Source: Vibrio penaeicida
GTDB taxonomy: Bacteria > Pseudomonadota > Gammaproteobacteria > Enterobacterales > Vibrionaceae
Direction of reading: 5' to 3'
DNA length: 64,000 bases
Assembly: GCF_019977755.1 (NCBI RefSeq)
Contig: NZ_AP025145.1
Span: 558,001-622,000 of the forward strand
The position numbers and the translations under genes were made by a program. A model generated the notes under the pieces. The model had not been told where the DNA came from. It worked only from the letters and a program-made list of their open reading frames with translations, and searched no databases. Shown piece after piece: positions 36,026 through 44,374 of this stretch; within the stretch, counting starts at the first letter, position 1, and every line of letters begins with the position of its first letter.

Positions 36026-36973
36026 CTAGATAAGGTTAAAGCTAGACAGAAATGCTATTCCGAGTGAGCACGTTAACAGTGATACGACGGTAGTTAATGC
36101 AATAACGTTTGCTGCCAGTGTTGGATTTCCACCCATCGAACGAGCCATAACATAACTTACCGCTGCTGTAGGAGATGCCGTCATAGTGAACAGCAGCCCG
36201 AGTTCTAATCCTCTGTAGCCCATTAAAACACCGCCACCCACAATAACAAGAGGACAAAAAATGAGCTTTAGCGTTGTAGCAAACCAAGCACTGTTTTTTT
36301 CTTGTTTTAAGGAGCGAAGGTTCAGTGATGCACCTGTACATAAAAGAGCAAGGGGTAGCGTCATATCCGCGAAATACCCTCCTGCGTGAGTCACTATTTG
36401 CGGAATGGGGACGGATAACCCGTAGCAAACAAACCCGAGTGAGATTGCAATAATTAAAGGGTTCTTGGTGATCGTTTTACCGATCAAAGTCAATGCTTTT
36501 AAATGTGACGATTGCTGCTTAGGGCTTAACGCTATTACGGCAAGAATATTATAAAGCACCGTGGTTGCAGCAACGTAGAGAGCGGCACTTGCAACACCTT
36601 GTTCGCCATATAGGTTTGCAGTGTAGGCTAGCCCTATAATCGCGGTGTTTGCGCGAAACCCACCTTGAATAATAACGCCTTGATCGCTTGAAGATGGGAA
36701 AAACGTTTTGGTAGAAACCACCGAGATTATGAAGAAAGTCAAGTTGGCGGCAAGCCCATACATCACAAAAGGAAGGCTGCTTTTTAAATCATAGTCAGAC
36801 TGAACAATGCTCAGAAACAGCAGGGCTGGTAATGTCACCTTAAACACCAGCTTTGACCCAGTATCTATAAAGCTTTCATTGAGCACATTCGTTCGTTTTA
36901 AAAAGACACCCAATACCAGCATCAAACAGATAGGTCCTGTAATACTAAAGGAAAACGCGAGCTGTTCTAGCAT
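36026..36973 (-). CDS. AEC-family (auxin efflux carrier-like) permease
   Basis: A 315-residue permease with about ten helices in two five-helix repeats (FSITGPICLMLVLGVFLKRTNVLNE at the N terminus). AEC proteins move organic acids or malonate-like anions. GGFRANTAIIGLAY matches a conserved pore segment. It is divergent from the TetR-type gene, with 239 bp between the starts, suggesting TetR-type control. The substrate is unknown. Confidence 0.87.
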   Translation of the reverse strand: MLEQLAFSFSITGPICLMLVLGVFLKRTNVLNESFIDTGSKLVFKVTLPALLFLSIVQSDYDLKSSLPFVMYGLAANLTFFIISVVSTKTFFPSSSDQGVIIQGGFRANTAIIGLAYTANLYGEQGVASAALYVAATTVLYNILAVIALSPKQQSSHLKALTLIGKTITKNPLIIAISLGFVCYGLSVPIPQIVTHAGGYFADMTLPLALLCTGASLNLRSLKQEKNSAWFATTLKLIFCPLVIVGGGVLMGYRGLELGLLFTMTASPTAAVSYVMARSMGGNPTLAANVIALTTVVSLLTCSLGIAFLSSFNLI

Positions 36974-37011
36974 GTGGAAACCTGTGTCGTGAGTGGGAAG
37001 ATACTGAACCT

Positions 37012-37035
37012 AGCACCTTGAGGTTACTTGGGTAT
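37012..37035. repeat. Vibrio palindromic repeat, right half
   Basis: CACCTTGAGGTTACTTGGGTATA, a half-copy of the dispersed palindrome, in the AEC/TetR intergenic region; a second fragment ATGCCCAAGTGTAC lies at about 37056. Confidence 0.5.
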
Positions 37036-37212
37036 ATGGTGTCATGAAAATCAATTATGCCCAAGTGTACTCTACTCGAGTGATGTTTCTTATGGCACAA
37101 AATCAAAGATTGCAAAAAAGAACGACTGTGCTATTAATATAATGCGAGTTGCAGAGTTGATTAGATTCTATTTAAATAGCGGTCAGTGAATCTCAGTTAA
37201 ACAGAGTGTTTA

Positions 37213-37800
37213 ATGAACAAAGGCAAGGCAACAAAAGAGAACATTTTGAAAACGGCTTTTAATGTGGCAAGCCAAGATGGGCTCGAAAGCCTGACATTTG
37301 GTGTGTTAGCGCGGCATTGCGGTTTATCAAAAAGTGGACTTTACGCCCATTTTAACTCGAAGGAAAACCTTCAGGTTATGGTCGTTGAGTATGCCAACCT
37401 GAAATTCATTGAGCGAGTATTACAGCCAGCGCGTGATCAATTTTCTAATGATCTTGAATCCAAAATCAGGTCGCTATTAGAAAATTGGTTAAACTGGAAC
37501 CACTCTTTTCAAGGCAGCTGTATGTTCCTTGATGCGTGGCGCAGTGATGCAGATGAAGACAATACTGTGCAGCAAAGCCTGATCAAAGGGAACAATAAGT
37601 GGATCCGTTATATGGAAATCCAGATAGAAAAAGCCAAACATACAGGGGTTTTTTCGGTAGAACTGGATACCAAACAAGCGGTTTACCAGATTTATGGTGT
37701 CTACTTAAGTAGTCAACTGTTCTATGCCATTGATGGTGAAGACGAAAGCCGAGAAAGGTTTTGGAAGAGCATTGATTTTTTGTTCCAGCATTGGCGCTAA
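37213..37800 (+). CDS. TetR/AcrR-family transcriptional regulator
   Basis: A 195-residue regulator. The N-terminal HTH is clear: LTFGVLARHCGLSKSGLYAHFNSKENL (about 29-55). The C-terminal ligand domain has WLNWNHSFQGSCMFLDAWRSDAD, the TetR_C subtype often seen with hydrolases or efflux genes. It is divergent from the AEC permease and followed by the hydrolase gene 141 bp later, either of which it may regulate. Confidence 0.9.
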   Translation: MNKGKATKENILKTAFNVASQDGLESLTFGVLARHCGLSKSGLYAHFNSKENLQVMVVEYANLKFIERVLQPARDQFSNDLESKIRSLLENWLNWNHSFQGSCMFLDAWRSDADEDNTVQQSLIKGNNKWIRYMEIQIEKAKHTGVFSVELDTKQAVYQIYGVYLSSQLFYAIDGEDESRERFWKSIDFLFQHWR

Positions 37801-37941
37801 CAGTACATTGTGGCAGCCTTAAACAGTTAGGCTACCAAGAGAAGGTGAAACGGCATAATAAAAGCTGGTGAGTACGTATCATCAGCTCATTTTTTAAATA
37901 CAAATAGCACGAGCGTTCTATTTTTAAAGAGAGTAACGACC

Positions 37942-38790
37942 ATGAGCGAGAAGATTTACTTCAATGCATCAAACAAGTTCAGCTTAAAACGCAGTTTGGT
38001 GAATTGCACCACGCGTTTGCATCATACGCTAGCGCCTAATCATGCTGTGAAAACAGCGAGAAAACTATTGCTGACTCCTGCACGTCTAAAACCAAAAAAT
38101 ACGGCACCTAAAGAGTTGGTAAAAGGGTCTGTTCAAACCAGCCATGGTGCTCTTTCTACGTTCTCATTAGGTGAGGGCCCAGTATGGGTGCTCACTCATG
38201 GTTGGTCGGGGAGTTCAAACCAGTTTTACCCGTTAATGGAGCACATTGCTTCCAAAGGCTATCGCGCCTTGGCTTATGATCACCCAGCACATGGAGAAAG
38301 TGATGGAGATGTAGGGCATATTCCAGCATTTGTGGAGGGTTTAGATGCCGTTTTAGATAGTGTCGATGACTTAGCCGGTATTATTGGTCATAGCATGGGA
38401 ACAGCGTCAGTATTAGAAAGCCGACATCAAAAAGCCGAATGCTGCCCGATCATCTTAATTGCTCCTGTGCTGAATTACATCGAAAACTTGTTTTCGAGTA
38501 TTCGTCGCTCTGGGTATTCCATGAAACTATTTAAAGAAGTGGTAGGGGAAGTGGAACGCCAATATGAATTTCCACTGAAGTCGGTTGATCCATACCGCCG
38601 TCTGATGGAGCGGAAATCAAAGTGCATTATTGTTCATGATAAAGACGATAAATTTACGTCTTATTCGGTTTCTGAAGAAGCGGATAAAGAAGGTGACAAT
38701 GTCGAGCTAATTACGACCGAAGGTCAAGGTCATGGTCGAGTGATGAAGTCGTCTGCTGTTATGGGGGCGTTCGACAAATTCTCATCATAA
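37942..38790 (+). CDS. Alpha/beta hydrolase
   Basis: A 282-residue serine hydrolase. The oxyanion strand is VLTHGWSGSSNQF, the nucleophile elbow GHSMG (GIIGHSMGTASV), and the catalytic His lies in EGQGHGRVMKS; an acid candidate is in IVHDKDDKFTS. There is no signal peptide. The first 55 residues are basic. The substrate is unknown. It follows a TetR-type regulator in the same direction, a common arrangement. Confidence 0.88.
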   Translation: MSEKIYFNASNKFSLKRSLVNCTTRLHHTLAPNHAVKTARKLLLTPARLKPKNTAPKELVKGSVQTSHGALSTFSLGEGPVWVLTHGWSGSSNQFYPLMEHIASKGYRALAYDHPAHGESDGDVGHIPAFVEGLDAVLDSVDDLAGIIGHSMGTASVLESRHQKAECCPIILIAPVLNYIENLFSSIRRSGYSMKLFKEVVGEVERQYEFPLKSVDPYRRLMERKSKCIIVHDKDDKFTSYSVSEEADKEGDNVELITTEGQGHGRVMKSSAVMGAFDKFSS

Positions 38791-38855
38791 TGAGGCTTGC
38801 ACATTTTTACAGAACGGGGTAAAAACAAAAGGTAATTCAATCACAAGGAAGAAAA

Positions 38856-39137
38856 ATGATTACCGAAAATACCTATTTCGAAGGTGGGGTTAAGTCTCTA
38901 GCGTTCGTTCAGTCAGAACAAGAAGTGAGCGTAGGCGTTATGGCTGTAGGTGAATACACATTTGGTACCAATGCACCCGAAAAAATGACTGTCGTAAAAG
39001 GCGACTTAACTGTTAGGCTCAAAGGTGCAGAAGAGTGGGTGACTTACGCCCCTGGTGAGTCGTTTAATGTTCCTGGTAATTCACATTTCGACGTAAAAGT
39101 GGAGCAAATTACTGCTTACTTGTGTGAATACTTGTAG
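38856..39137 (+). CDS. ppnP: Pyrimidine/purine nucleoside phosphorylase
   Basis: A 93-residue single-domain cupin (formerly DUF1255, YaiE). The family signature is evident throughout: YFEGGVKSLAF, VGVMAVGEYTFGTNAPEKMTVVKGDLTVRL and FNVPGNSHFDVKV. The E. coli homologue (94 aa) splits uridine, adenosine, guanosine and other nucleosides with phosphate. AAGGAAG precedes the ATG. It is monocistronic. Confidence 0.93.
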   Translation: MITENTYFEGGVKSLAFVQSEQEVSVGVMAVGEYTFGTNAPEKMTVVKGDLTVRLKGAEEWVTYAPGESFNVPGNSHFDVKVEQITAYLCEYL

Positions 39138-39169
39138 TTATACCTGAGATTGCTAAACCCGATATAGTT

Positions 39170-39201
39170 GTACCCAAGTATATTGAGACCATTTGGGTAT
39201 A
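39170..39201. repeat. Vibrio palindromic repeat
   Basis: TACCCAAGTATATTGAGACC then ATTTGGGTATA: the outer TACCCAA/TTGGGTA arms pair, 33 bp after ppnP. Confidence 0.6.
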
Positions 39202-39271
39202 TTTAAAAAAATGCCACAAAGACAAGTGGGATACATTAACGAGTCCATGTGGCAAAAACAAATAAAGATCG

Positions 39272-39318
39272 AAACCTGATACGCTCGCAATGGCGAAATG
39301 GATCAGGTTTTTTTTATT
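39272..39318 (+). terminator. Rho-independent terminator downstream of ppnP
   Basis: AAACCTGAT (39272-39280) pairs with ATCAGGTTT (39302-39310), followed by eight T. Confidence 0.7.
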
Positions 39319-39340
39319 GTCGGCGATACTAATGAAATTA

Positions 39341-39717
39341 GGGTCTGTTGATCTTTCGCGGTTAAATTTTGTTCGACTTCTATGCACTTTAATCGCGGCG
39401 CAAGGTGTGTAGCCTATTTTTTTAAGAACAAAGCATTTCTAAGCAAATACCTTGCAACAAAGAGTAAAGTGCATAGAGCATAGAGCATAGAGCATAGAGC
39501 ATAGAGCATAGAGCATAGAGCATAGAGCATAGAGCATAGAGCATAGAGCATAGAGCATAGAGCGGGGACGCCTAGTCGAACCCTTCGGGCAGCATTTGTG
39601 GCCTATTTCTACTGCGTTATCGCCTATTGATGTAGAGCGACTACACCGAATAAGCTCTGCCTTGTATAAATCACCCACAAATTGCTGCAAAAATCATCTC
39701 GAAAGATCAACAGACCC
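39341..39717. mobile_element. 377-bp MITE-like element with 18-bp terminal inverted repeats
   Basis: The element is bounded by perfect 18-bp inverted repeats, GGGTCTGTTGATCTTTCG at 39341-39358 and its complement at 39700-39717, each flanked by TA as a probable 2-bp target duplication. It has no transposase. Nested inverted repeats fill it: CTATGCACTTTA (39380-39391) with TAAAGTGCATAG (39465-39476), GCAAGGT/ACCTTGC inside those, and GCAGCATTTGTGG with CCACAAATTGCTGC in the right half. A heptanucleotide array sits in the middle. The end sequence resembles that of the IS5-type remnant near 53.9 kb, suggesting mobilisation by that family. Confidence 0.85.
39471..39563. repeat. Tandem repeat, about 13 copies of GCATAGA
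   Basis: Uninterrupted, apparently perfect 7-bp repeats over 93 bp within the MITE. On the minus strand they would read as a repeating SMLYALC heptapeptide, which is incidental. Such arrays vary in copy number by slipped-strand mispairing. Confidence 0.95.
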
Positions 39718-40379
39718 TATACTCTATTTTTTAACGCCAGCGTCATTGAATACGCTAGTGCTGCGAAAAACGCCAATAGTGCGGGTATTAACAGTGCCTT
39801 GAATTGCCACACGCGGAAGAGGTAAGCCCCAGCGAATCCTCCTAACACAAAGCCTGCTACGACAGCTAAGAGTAAACTCACTTTTCTTTTGTCGGCGCGC
39901 TCTCCTCGCAAATAGGCTCCGATCATGATTCCTAAATCTGTGATGATCCCTGTCATGTGAGTTGTCCTTACGACTGCGCCGCTGTATGTCGTTACCATTG
40001 CATTTTGCAATCCGCATGCAGCTGAAGCCAAATAATGTCCGGAAATCGAACCTCGGGTTAACGTAATTCCTGCCGCTGTTAACAATACGCTTTCGAGAAT
40101 CAAAGCGGTACCGTAATGCCGACCAAGTTTTAGCGCTGTACTTTGGATGATATAACCGCTAATGGCGGAACCAACCATAAAGCTAAGAAGAATAAAGATG
40201 ATATGAATCAGCTGAGAATCAGGAGAAAGTAAGCCAGCGCCAAGCAGTGTGATGGTTCCAGAAAGATGAGAAACAGACTGGTGCTGAAATCCTAGTAAAC
40301 CTATTGCGTTAACGATCCCTGCAATTCCTGCAAGGCAAAATGCACCATATTCAACCCAGCGAGGGAGCTTAGTAAGCAT
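39717..40379 (-). CDS. DUF1275 (YoaK-family) membrane protein
   Basis: A 220-residue inner-membrane protein with six predicted helices. The family pattern is seen in FCLAGIAGIVNAIGLLGF, SHLSGTITLLGAG and GLQNAMVTTYSGAVVRTTHMTGIITDLG. The function is unknown, although members are found in many bacteria as small transporters of unknown substrate. The TAG stop is made of the TA target duplication plus the first base of the MITE terminal repeat, so insertion of the MITE defined the present C terminus (ALKNRV). Confidence 0.85.
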   Translation of the reverse strand: MLTKLPRWVEYGAFCLAGIAGIVNAIGLLGFQHQSVSHLSGTITLLGAGLLSPDSQLIHIIFILLSFMVGSAISGYIIQSTALKLGRHYGTALILESVLLTAAGITLTRGSISGHYLASAACGLQNAMVTTYSGAVVRTTHMTGIITDLGIMIGAYLRGERADKRKVSLLLAVVAGFVLGGFAGAYLFRVWQFKALLIPALLAFFAALAYSMTLALKNRV

Positions 40380-40517
40380 ACTGGAACCAAAACAAGGAGA
40401 GAATGAGGCGATATTCTATTCCTTGTTTCTGAATTGATCATCTGCAAACGCATCTCTTATTGATCTCTAGCAAAAGCAAACGTTTCGCCATACTTTAGCG
40501 GAACTCGGTTTAAGGTG

Positions 40518-41387
40518 TTATCCACCTTCAGTAACTTCAGAAGGGCGGGAGGTTTTTCTCTGAGCGTTCAGGTTAATGATATTTCCTGTGAGCATCAGAA
40601 TCCCGCCGAGCAGTACCCACCAATCTAACGCTTCGTTGTATAGCCACATACCAACCACGGCGATAATGGGCAAGCGGAAAAAGTCGAGCGACACGACTAC
40701 ACCAGCATCTGCGTAGAGCATAGCTCTTGCAATACAAAAGTGAGCAGTCAACCCACATACCCCTACCACGAATAAATAAAACCACTCTATACCTGTTGGT
40801 ACTTGCCAATCTTGATAAGAAAAAGCGAACCCGATGGGTAATTGAATTAAGCACATTAGGAAAATAATGACTAAAGGCGGCTCGGTTTCTGCCAAATATT
40901 TTGTACATACATAGGCGGTTGAAAAACTGATTGCCGCTAAGATGACGACAAAAGAAGCAGGGTCGAATATATCGGCACCAGGTTTTACGATGACAAGAAC
41001 GGCAATGAATCCAAGGAATAAAGAAATTACTTTTGTTTTAGTGAATGCTTCGTTTAGAAACCAACAGGCGATGAGAAGTGTCCATAATGGCACAGTAAAT
41101 TCGAGCGCAAATACATTGGCCAAAGGCAGAAGTGAAATCCCTAAAAACCAAGAATACTGACCAACAAAGTTAATAAGGTTTCTCCCCACATGTATATGCA
41201 TTTTCGGGGATTTAACTAAGTGAAACTGACCAAAATAAGCCAATAATATAGAGACAAGCACCAGTCCAACTACGCTGCGAGTAAACACCAATTGAAAAGG
41301 CGTGTAGTTATCACCCAATTCTCTTGCTGTGATCGCCATAAACGTAAACGAGGCGAGTGTTCCCATCATCCATAAAACGGCTTTCAT
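40518..41387 (-). CDS. EamA/DMT-family transporter
   Basis: A 289-residue permease with about ten helices in two EamA repeats (VLWMMGTLASFTFMAITARELG; then FVVILAAISFSTAYVCTKYLAETEPP). It differs from the metallophore exporter at 10971 in sequence and context. The substrate is unknown. A palindrome (41426-41441) lies just upstream of the start. Confidence 0.88.
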   Translation of the reverse strand: MKAVLWMMGTLASFTFMAITARELGDNYTPFQLVFTRSVVGLVLVSILLAYFGQFHLVKSPKMHIHVGRNLINFVGQYSWFLGISLLPLANVFALEFTVPLWTLLIACWFLNEAFTKTKVISLFLGFIAVLVIVKPGADIFDPASFVVILAAISFSTAYVCTKYLAETEPPLVIIFLMCLIQLPIGFAFSYQDWQVPTGIEWFYLFVVGVCGLTAHFCIARAMLYADAGVVVSLDFFRLPIIAVVGMWLYNEALDWWVLLGGILMLTGNIINLNAQRKTSRPSEVTEGG

Positions 41388-41425
41388 TCACTTTCCTTGT
41401 GAGAGTTCAAAGAGTTGTACAGACC

Positions 41426-41441
41426 ATCGCAATATTGCAAT
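41426..41441. promoter_or_regulatory. Palindrome upstream of the EamA gene
   Basis: ATCGCAATATTGCAAT is a near-perfect 16-bp palindrome about 40 bp before the EamA start codon, a position suitable for an operator. No regulator can be named. Confidence 0.3.
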
Positions 41442-41503
41442 GATGTCTACCGAGGATTTATTGACCATATAGTAAATTGGTAATCAAATCACTTATACAA
41501 AGG

Positions 41504-42013
41504 TCATAACGTCGCATGTTGGCTGCGATATAGCCTGAAAATAGTGATGGCGTTAATGATCGCAAAGGTACTTTCCATTAGTACGCCCCCAATAGAGCCC
41601 AGCACAATGTTATGCAGTAACCAACAAAGTGTATTGAGAAGAACGGTTGCGCGCATGGCAAGCCCTTCTAATTTGTACATACCCCATGTTGCGACCGATG
41701 TGCTGAATAAAGTAAGGAATTGATGGGGTTCAGATGCGTTAGGCAACCCTAAAACCCATATTAATGTGATAAAAAACCACATTAGGTAGGAAGATTGCGT
41801 TTTAGTAGAGAAATAGATCCTTAATACACTTACTGCACATATGGTTGCAGCCGTTATTGCCCCCATCAAAACAAAATGTAGAACGAGTAATATTTGGAAT
41901 AAAGAAAGGTGAATACGCATCCGATAGCTGCATTTATGAGCAAAAGCCGCAGAGCCAAAAAGAAACGCAAGCAAGCCTACTAGCTGAGGAATATCATTAA
42001 AAACAGACAACAT
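41504..42013 (-). CDS. YgjV-like inner-membrane protein
   Basis: About 169 residues from the ATG at 42013, with five to six helices. It matches E. coli YgjV in plan: an N-terminal QLVGLLAFLFGSAAF, central AVSVLRIYFSTKTQSS and the C-terminal block LNTLCWLLHNIVLGSIGGVLMESTFAIINAITIFRLYR. The function is unknown. A longer frame begins with GTG at 42094, but that extension lacks similarity to YgjV and would cover the VarA-type box of csrB, so the shorter start is preferred. Confidence 0.82.
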   Translation of the reverse strand: MLSVFNDIPQLVGLLAFLFGSAAFAHKCSYRMRIHLSLFQILLVLHFVLMGAITAATICAVSVLRIYFSTKTQSSYLMWFFITLIWVLGLPNASEPHQFLTLFSTSVATWGMYKLEGLAMRATVLLNTLCWLLHNIVLGSIGGVLMESTFAIINAITIFRLYRSQHATL

Positions 42014-42077
42014 GATTATTTTTGTGAGCCAACGCAATATGACGTAACGGGCATGATAATAAAAATCGGAAACTTGA

Positions 42078-42095
42078 TGTAAGAAATCTCTCACA
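42078..42095. promoter_or_regulatory. VarA/GacA/UvrY upstream activating box of csrB
   Basis: TGTAAG-AAATCT-CTCACA differs by one base from the TGTAAG-N6-CTTACA consensus for GacA/UvrY/VarA. Its centre is about 170 bp upstream of the predicted CsrB start, the distance typical for these sites. Confidence 0.8.
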
Positions 42096-42256
42096 AATAC
42101 TGTAGGAAATCATGATACTTTTCGATACGTTATTATATTAGTCATGCCTTATCTTATTGAATGTGATACAAAAAATTGGTTGTTATTTTATGGTTATCAA
42201 AAGGTTTTTTAAAAAATATAGTCAAAAAGCCGTTATCTAGAACTAATATTATCCAT

Positions 42257-42595
42257 GTCGACAGGATACGACGCTACCCTAAGGAAAGGGTGGTAAGGAT
42301 TTATAAGCAAAGGCACTGCTTAACAAGGACAATGCTTCGAAGGATTGAAGCGCAAAGGAATAGTGTAAAGGACGCGCATGGACGGATTGGATAACACCTA
42401 AGGATTAGGTTTTTCCTCTACTAGGACTGAGGAAAGGAGGGATTCGTAAGGACACCGCTTCGGAAGGCGCGTAAAGGACAGGCAGCAGGAAGTTGCAACA
42501 TTTATGGATTATCAACGTAGGATGCGTTAAGTAGCTGGAACGCTGCCAGAAAAATGATTTACCCCAACACATTTGTGTTGGGGTTTTCTTTTTTG
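42257..42595 (+). ncRNA. csrB: CsrB-type CsrA-sequestering small RNA
   Basis: About 335 bases. It begins GTCGACAGGA, like enterobacterial CsrB (GTCGACAGGGA), with TATTAT at 42247-42252 as -10. Twenty-two GGA motifs occur between 42263 and 42535, many as AAGGA or AGGA in hairpin loops, which is the signature of CsrA-binding RNAs. It ends with the stem CCCCAACACA/TGTGTTGGGG (42562-42583) and a T-rich tract. By titrating CsrA, CsrB/C/D RNAs alter carbon storage and, in Vibrio, feed into LuxO-dependent quorum sensing. The letter among CsrB, CsrC and CsrD cannot be assigned. No protein gene lies in this interval. Confidence 0.93.
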
Positions 42596-42653
42596 GGTAT
42601 AACGATATTGGCTTCAGTACGAGCAGATATTTGATACGGAAATAAGGCGCCAA

Positions 42654-44216
42654 TTACAGTTCTGAGCATATGTAGAATTGATTTTTACCATTGCGTTTCG
42701 CCATGTACATTGCGTTATCTGCTTGGTTAAGTGTCTGCTCAAATTCGTTAATTTTTCCCTTAGTCATAACCACCCCAATGCTTGCTGAAACGGGATGCTC
42801 TTCGCATCTGTGCTCGCCACATGAACACGCATGTTCAATTTTAATCAGTAAATCCTGCAGAATTCCACCAACCTGACTCATTGAATCTAACTCAGTCAAC
42901 ATAAACACAAACTCATCCCCACCAAGGCGGGATGTTATGCCGATACCATCAAAGTGCTCGCTGATGACGCCAGCTATTTGCTTGAGGAATTTGTCCCCTT
43001 GCTGATGCCCAAATTGGTCATTGATGTGTTTGAAGTTGTCAAGGTCAAGAAGGCAGAGTGCGGTGAGCTGATCATCCGATAGGTTTAAGCTTGCGACTTG
43101 CTGTTGCAGACTTAGGCGATTGACTAAGCCTGTTAAAGGATCTTTCATGGCTAAATCTTGGAGCACTTCTTTTTGTCGTCGGAGTTGCTCGTTGGTATCG
43201 GAAATAACGGATGTTTTATAGAAGCTATAAACCATGGCACTGAGAATAACAAAAGTGAGAGCGGAAAACGCAAAGAGAACCAAGTAAGGGATCCAAAGAA
43301 TTGGCATCGTTTGGGTAAAATGAATATCAAGTTGCCAAGTTCTTCCCGGCAAAGTGAGTGGGAAACTATACGAAAGGTGTCCGTCAGGGTCTGCTAGATA
43401 CTGAGGGAAGATACGGAGATGATTTTCTCTCGTAACATCGCTAAGAATAAAGTGAATATGCTCTCGGTTCGCCAAATTACTCAGTAGTAATCTTTCTGGC
43501 TTAAGAAGCATGATCACATAGCCTTTAAGGTCATCTGGCGGAAAGTACTTCTCGTTAATGGCGTTATGCCTTTCGTGATCATCAAATACAGGAAAATAAA
43601 TCGCCGTTGCGAGTGGTCCATCAGGGTCTTGCACGGTAGAAAATGGGCTGGTGGCGTGAACTCGCTTATCAAGAGCGGATTTTCTAATTGCCTGTTGATT
43701 GAATGGTCTTTGAGTTAATTCTAAACCAATGGCATCTTTGTTCGGTTGTAGAGGTTCCGTAAACATAATAGGAAAATAAACGGGGTTTTTAGGAACCGAA
43801 AGTGTTTTTGATGCCTCTGAATTAGTAGTGAAAAAACCCGTCGGGGCATAGCCTTCTTGTTTTAAGTGATACTCGACCAATGTACGTTCAGTTTGGTGGA
43901 TCTTTGGCGCCCACTGTATGGCGAGTATGTTGTACTGCGAGCGGAGCATCACATCAGAAAAACTTGCAAACTCATCACGAGAAACCTGTTCTGAAGCAGA
44001 AAACAACGCACCATACGACTCTAGTAAACCCGATACGTCATCAAGTAAATACTGCGCTTTTAATGCTTGTGTATAGGCGATTTCATAAAGGCTTGTTTCA
44101 ACATTTTGCTTTTCTACAGTCGCGGCGATGCTATAGGCAAACCAAGAGCCTAGACTTCCTAAACAAGTTGTAAAAATAACAAGCAAAGCCTGTATGCGAG
44201 TAAGTCTAACCAACAT
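42654..44216 (-). CDS. CHASE-domain diguanylate cyclase (GGDEF)
   Basis: A 520-residue inner-membrane enzyme that would make c-di-GMP from GTP. The first helix is at about 9-28 (ALLVIFTTCLGSLGSWFAYS), followed by a periplasmic CHASE sensor (including SRDEFASFSDVMLRSQYNILAIQWAPKI), a second helix near 308-330 (WIPYLVLFAFSALTFVILSAMVYSF), and a C-terminal GGDEF domain with DPLTGLVNRLSL and the active-site loop SRLGGDEFVFML. The inhibitory RxxD motif expected five residues before GGDEF is replaced by DGIG, so product inhibition is probably lost. It lies directly downstream of csrB, converging on it. Confidence 0.93.
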   Translation of the reverse strand: MLVRLTRIQALLVIFTTCLGSLGSWFAYSIAATVEKQNVETSLYEIAYTQALKAQYLLDDVSGLLESYGALFSASEQVSRDEFASFSDVMLRSQYNILAIQWAPKIHQTERTLVEYHLKQEGYAPTGFFTTNSEASKTLSVPKNPVYFPIMFTEPLQPNKDAIGLELTQRPFNQQAIRKSALDKRVHATSPFSTVQDPDGPLATAIYFPVFDDHERHNAINEKYFPPDDLKGYVIMLLKPERLLLSNLANREHIHFILSDVTRENHLRIFPQYLADPDGHLSYSFPLTLPGRTWQLDIHFTQTMPILWIPYLVLFAFSALTFVILSAMVYSFYKTSVISDTNEQLRRQKEVLQDLAMKDPLTGLVNRLSLQQQVASLNLSDDQLTALCLLDLDNFKHINDQFGHQQGDKFLKQIAGVISEHFDGIGITSRLGGDEFVFMLTELDSMSQVGGILQDLLIKIEHACSCGEHRCEEHPVSASIGVVMTKGKINEFEQTLNQADNAMYMAKRNGKNQFYICSEL

Positions 44217-44374
44217 GAAAATTGCAACACCGATTGGAGATAATAAACCTATATTTGCATATGCTAATTTATTTAATAAGTGGCTCAGTTAAATTATTGT
44301 GAATTCTTGACGCAGTATCACCGAGTTCCGTACTTTTTTCATAATGAGTGTTTACATTGGTTAGATAAAAAGAC

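Noticed and set aside
39471..39563. Possible CRISPR array
   Set aside because: Units are 7 bp and contiguous, with no spacers and no cas genes nearby.
39439..39690. Open frame with repeating SMLYALC heptapeptides on the minus strand
   Set aside because: It is created by the 7-bp tandem array inside the MITE, has no ribosome-binding site, and crosses element structure; not treated as a gene.
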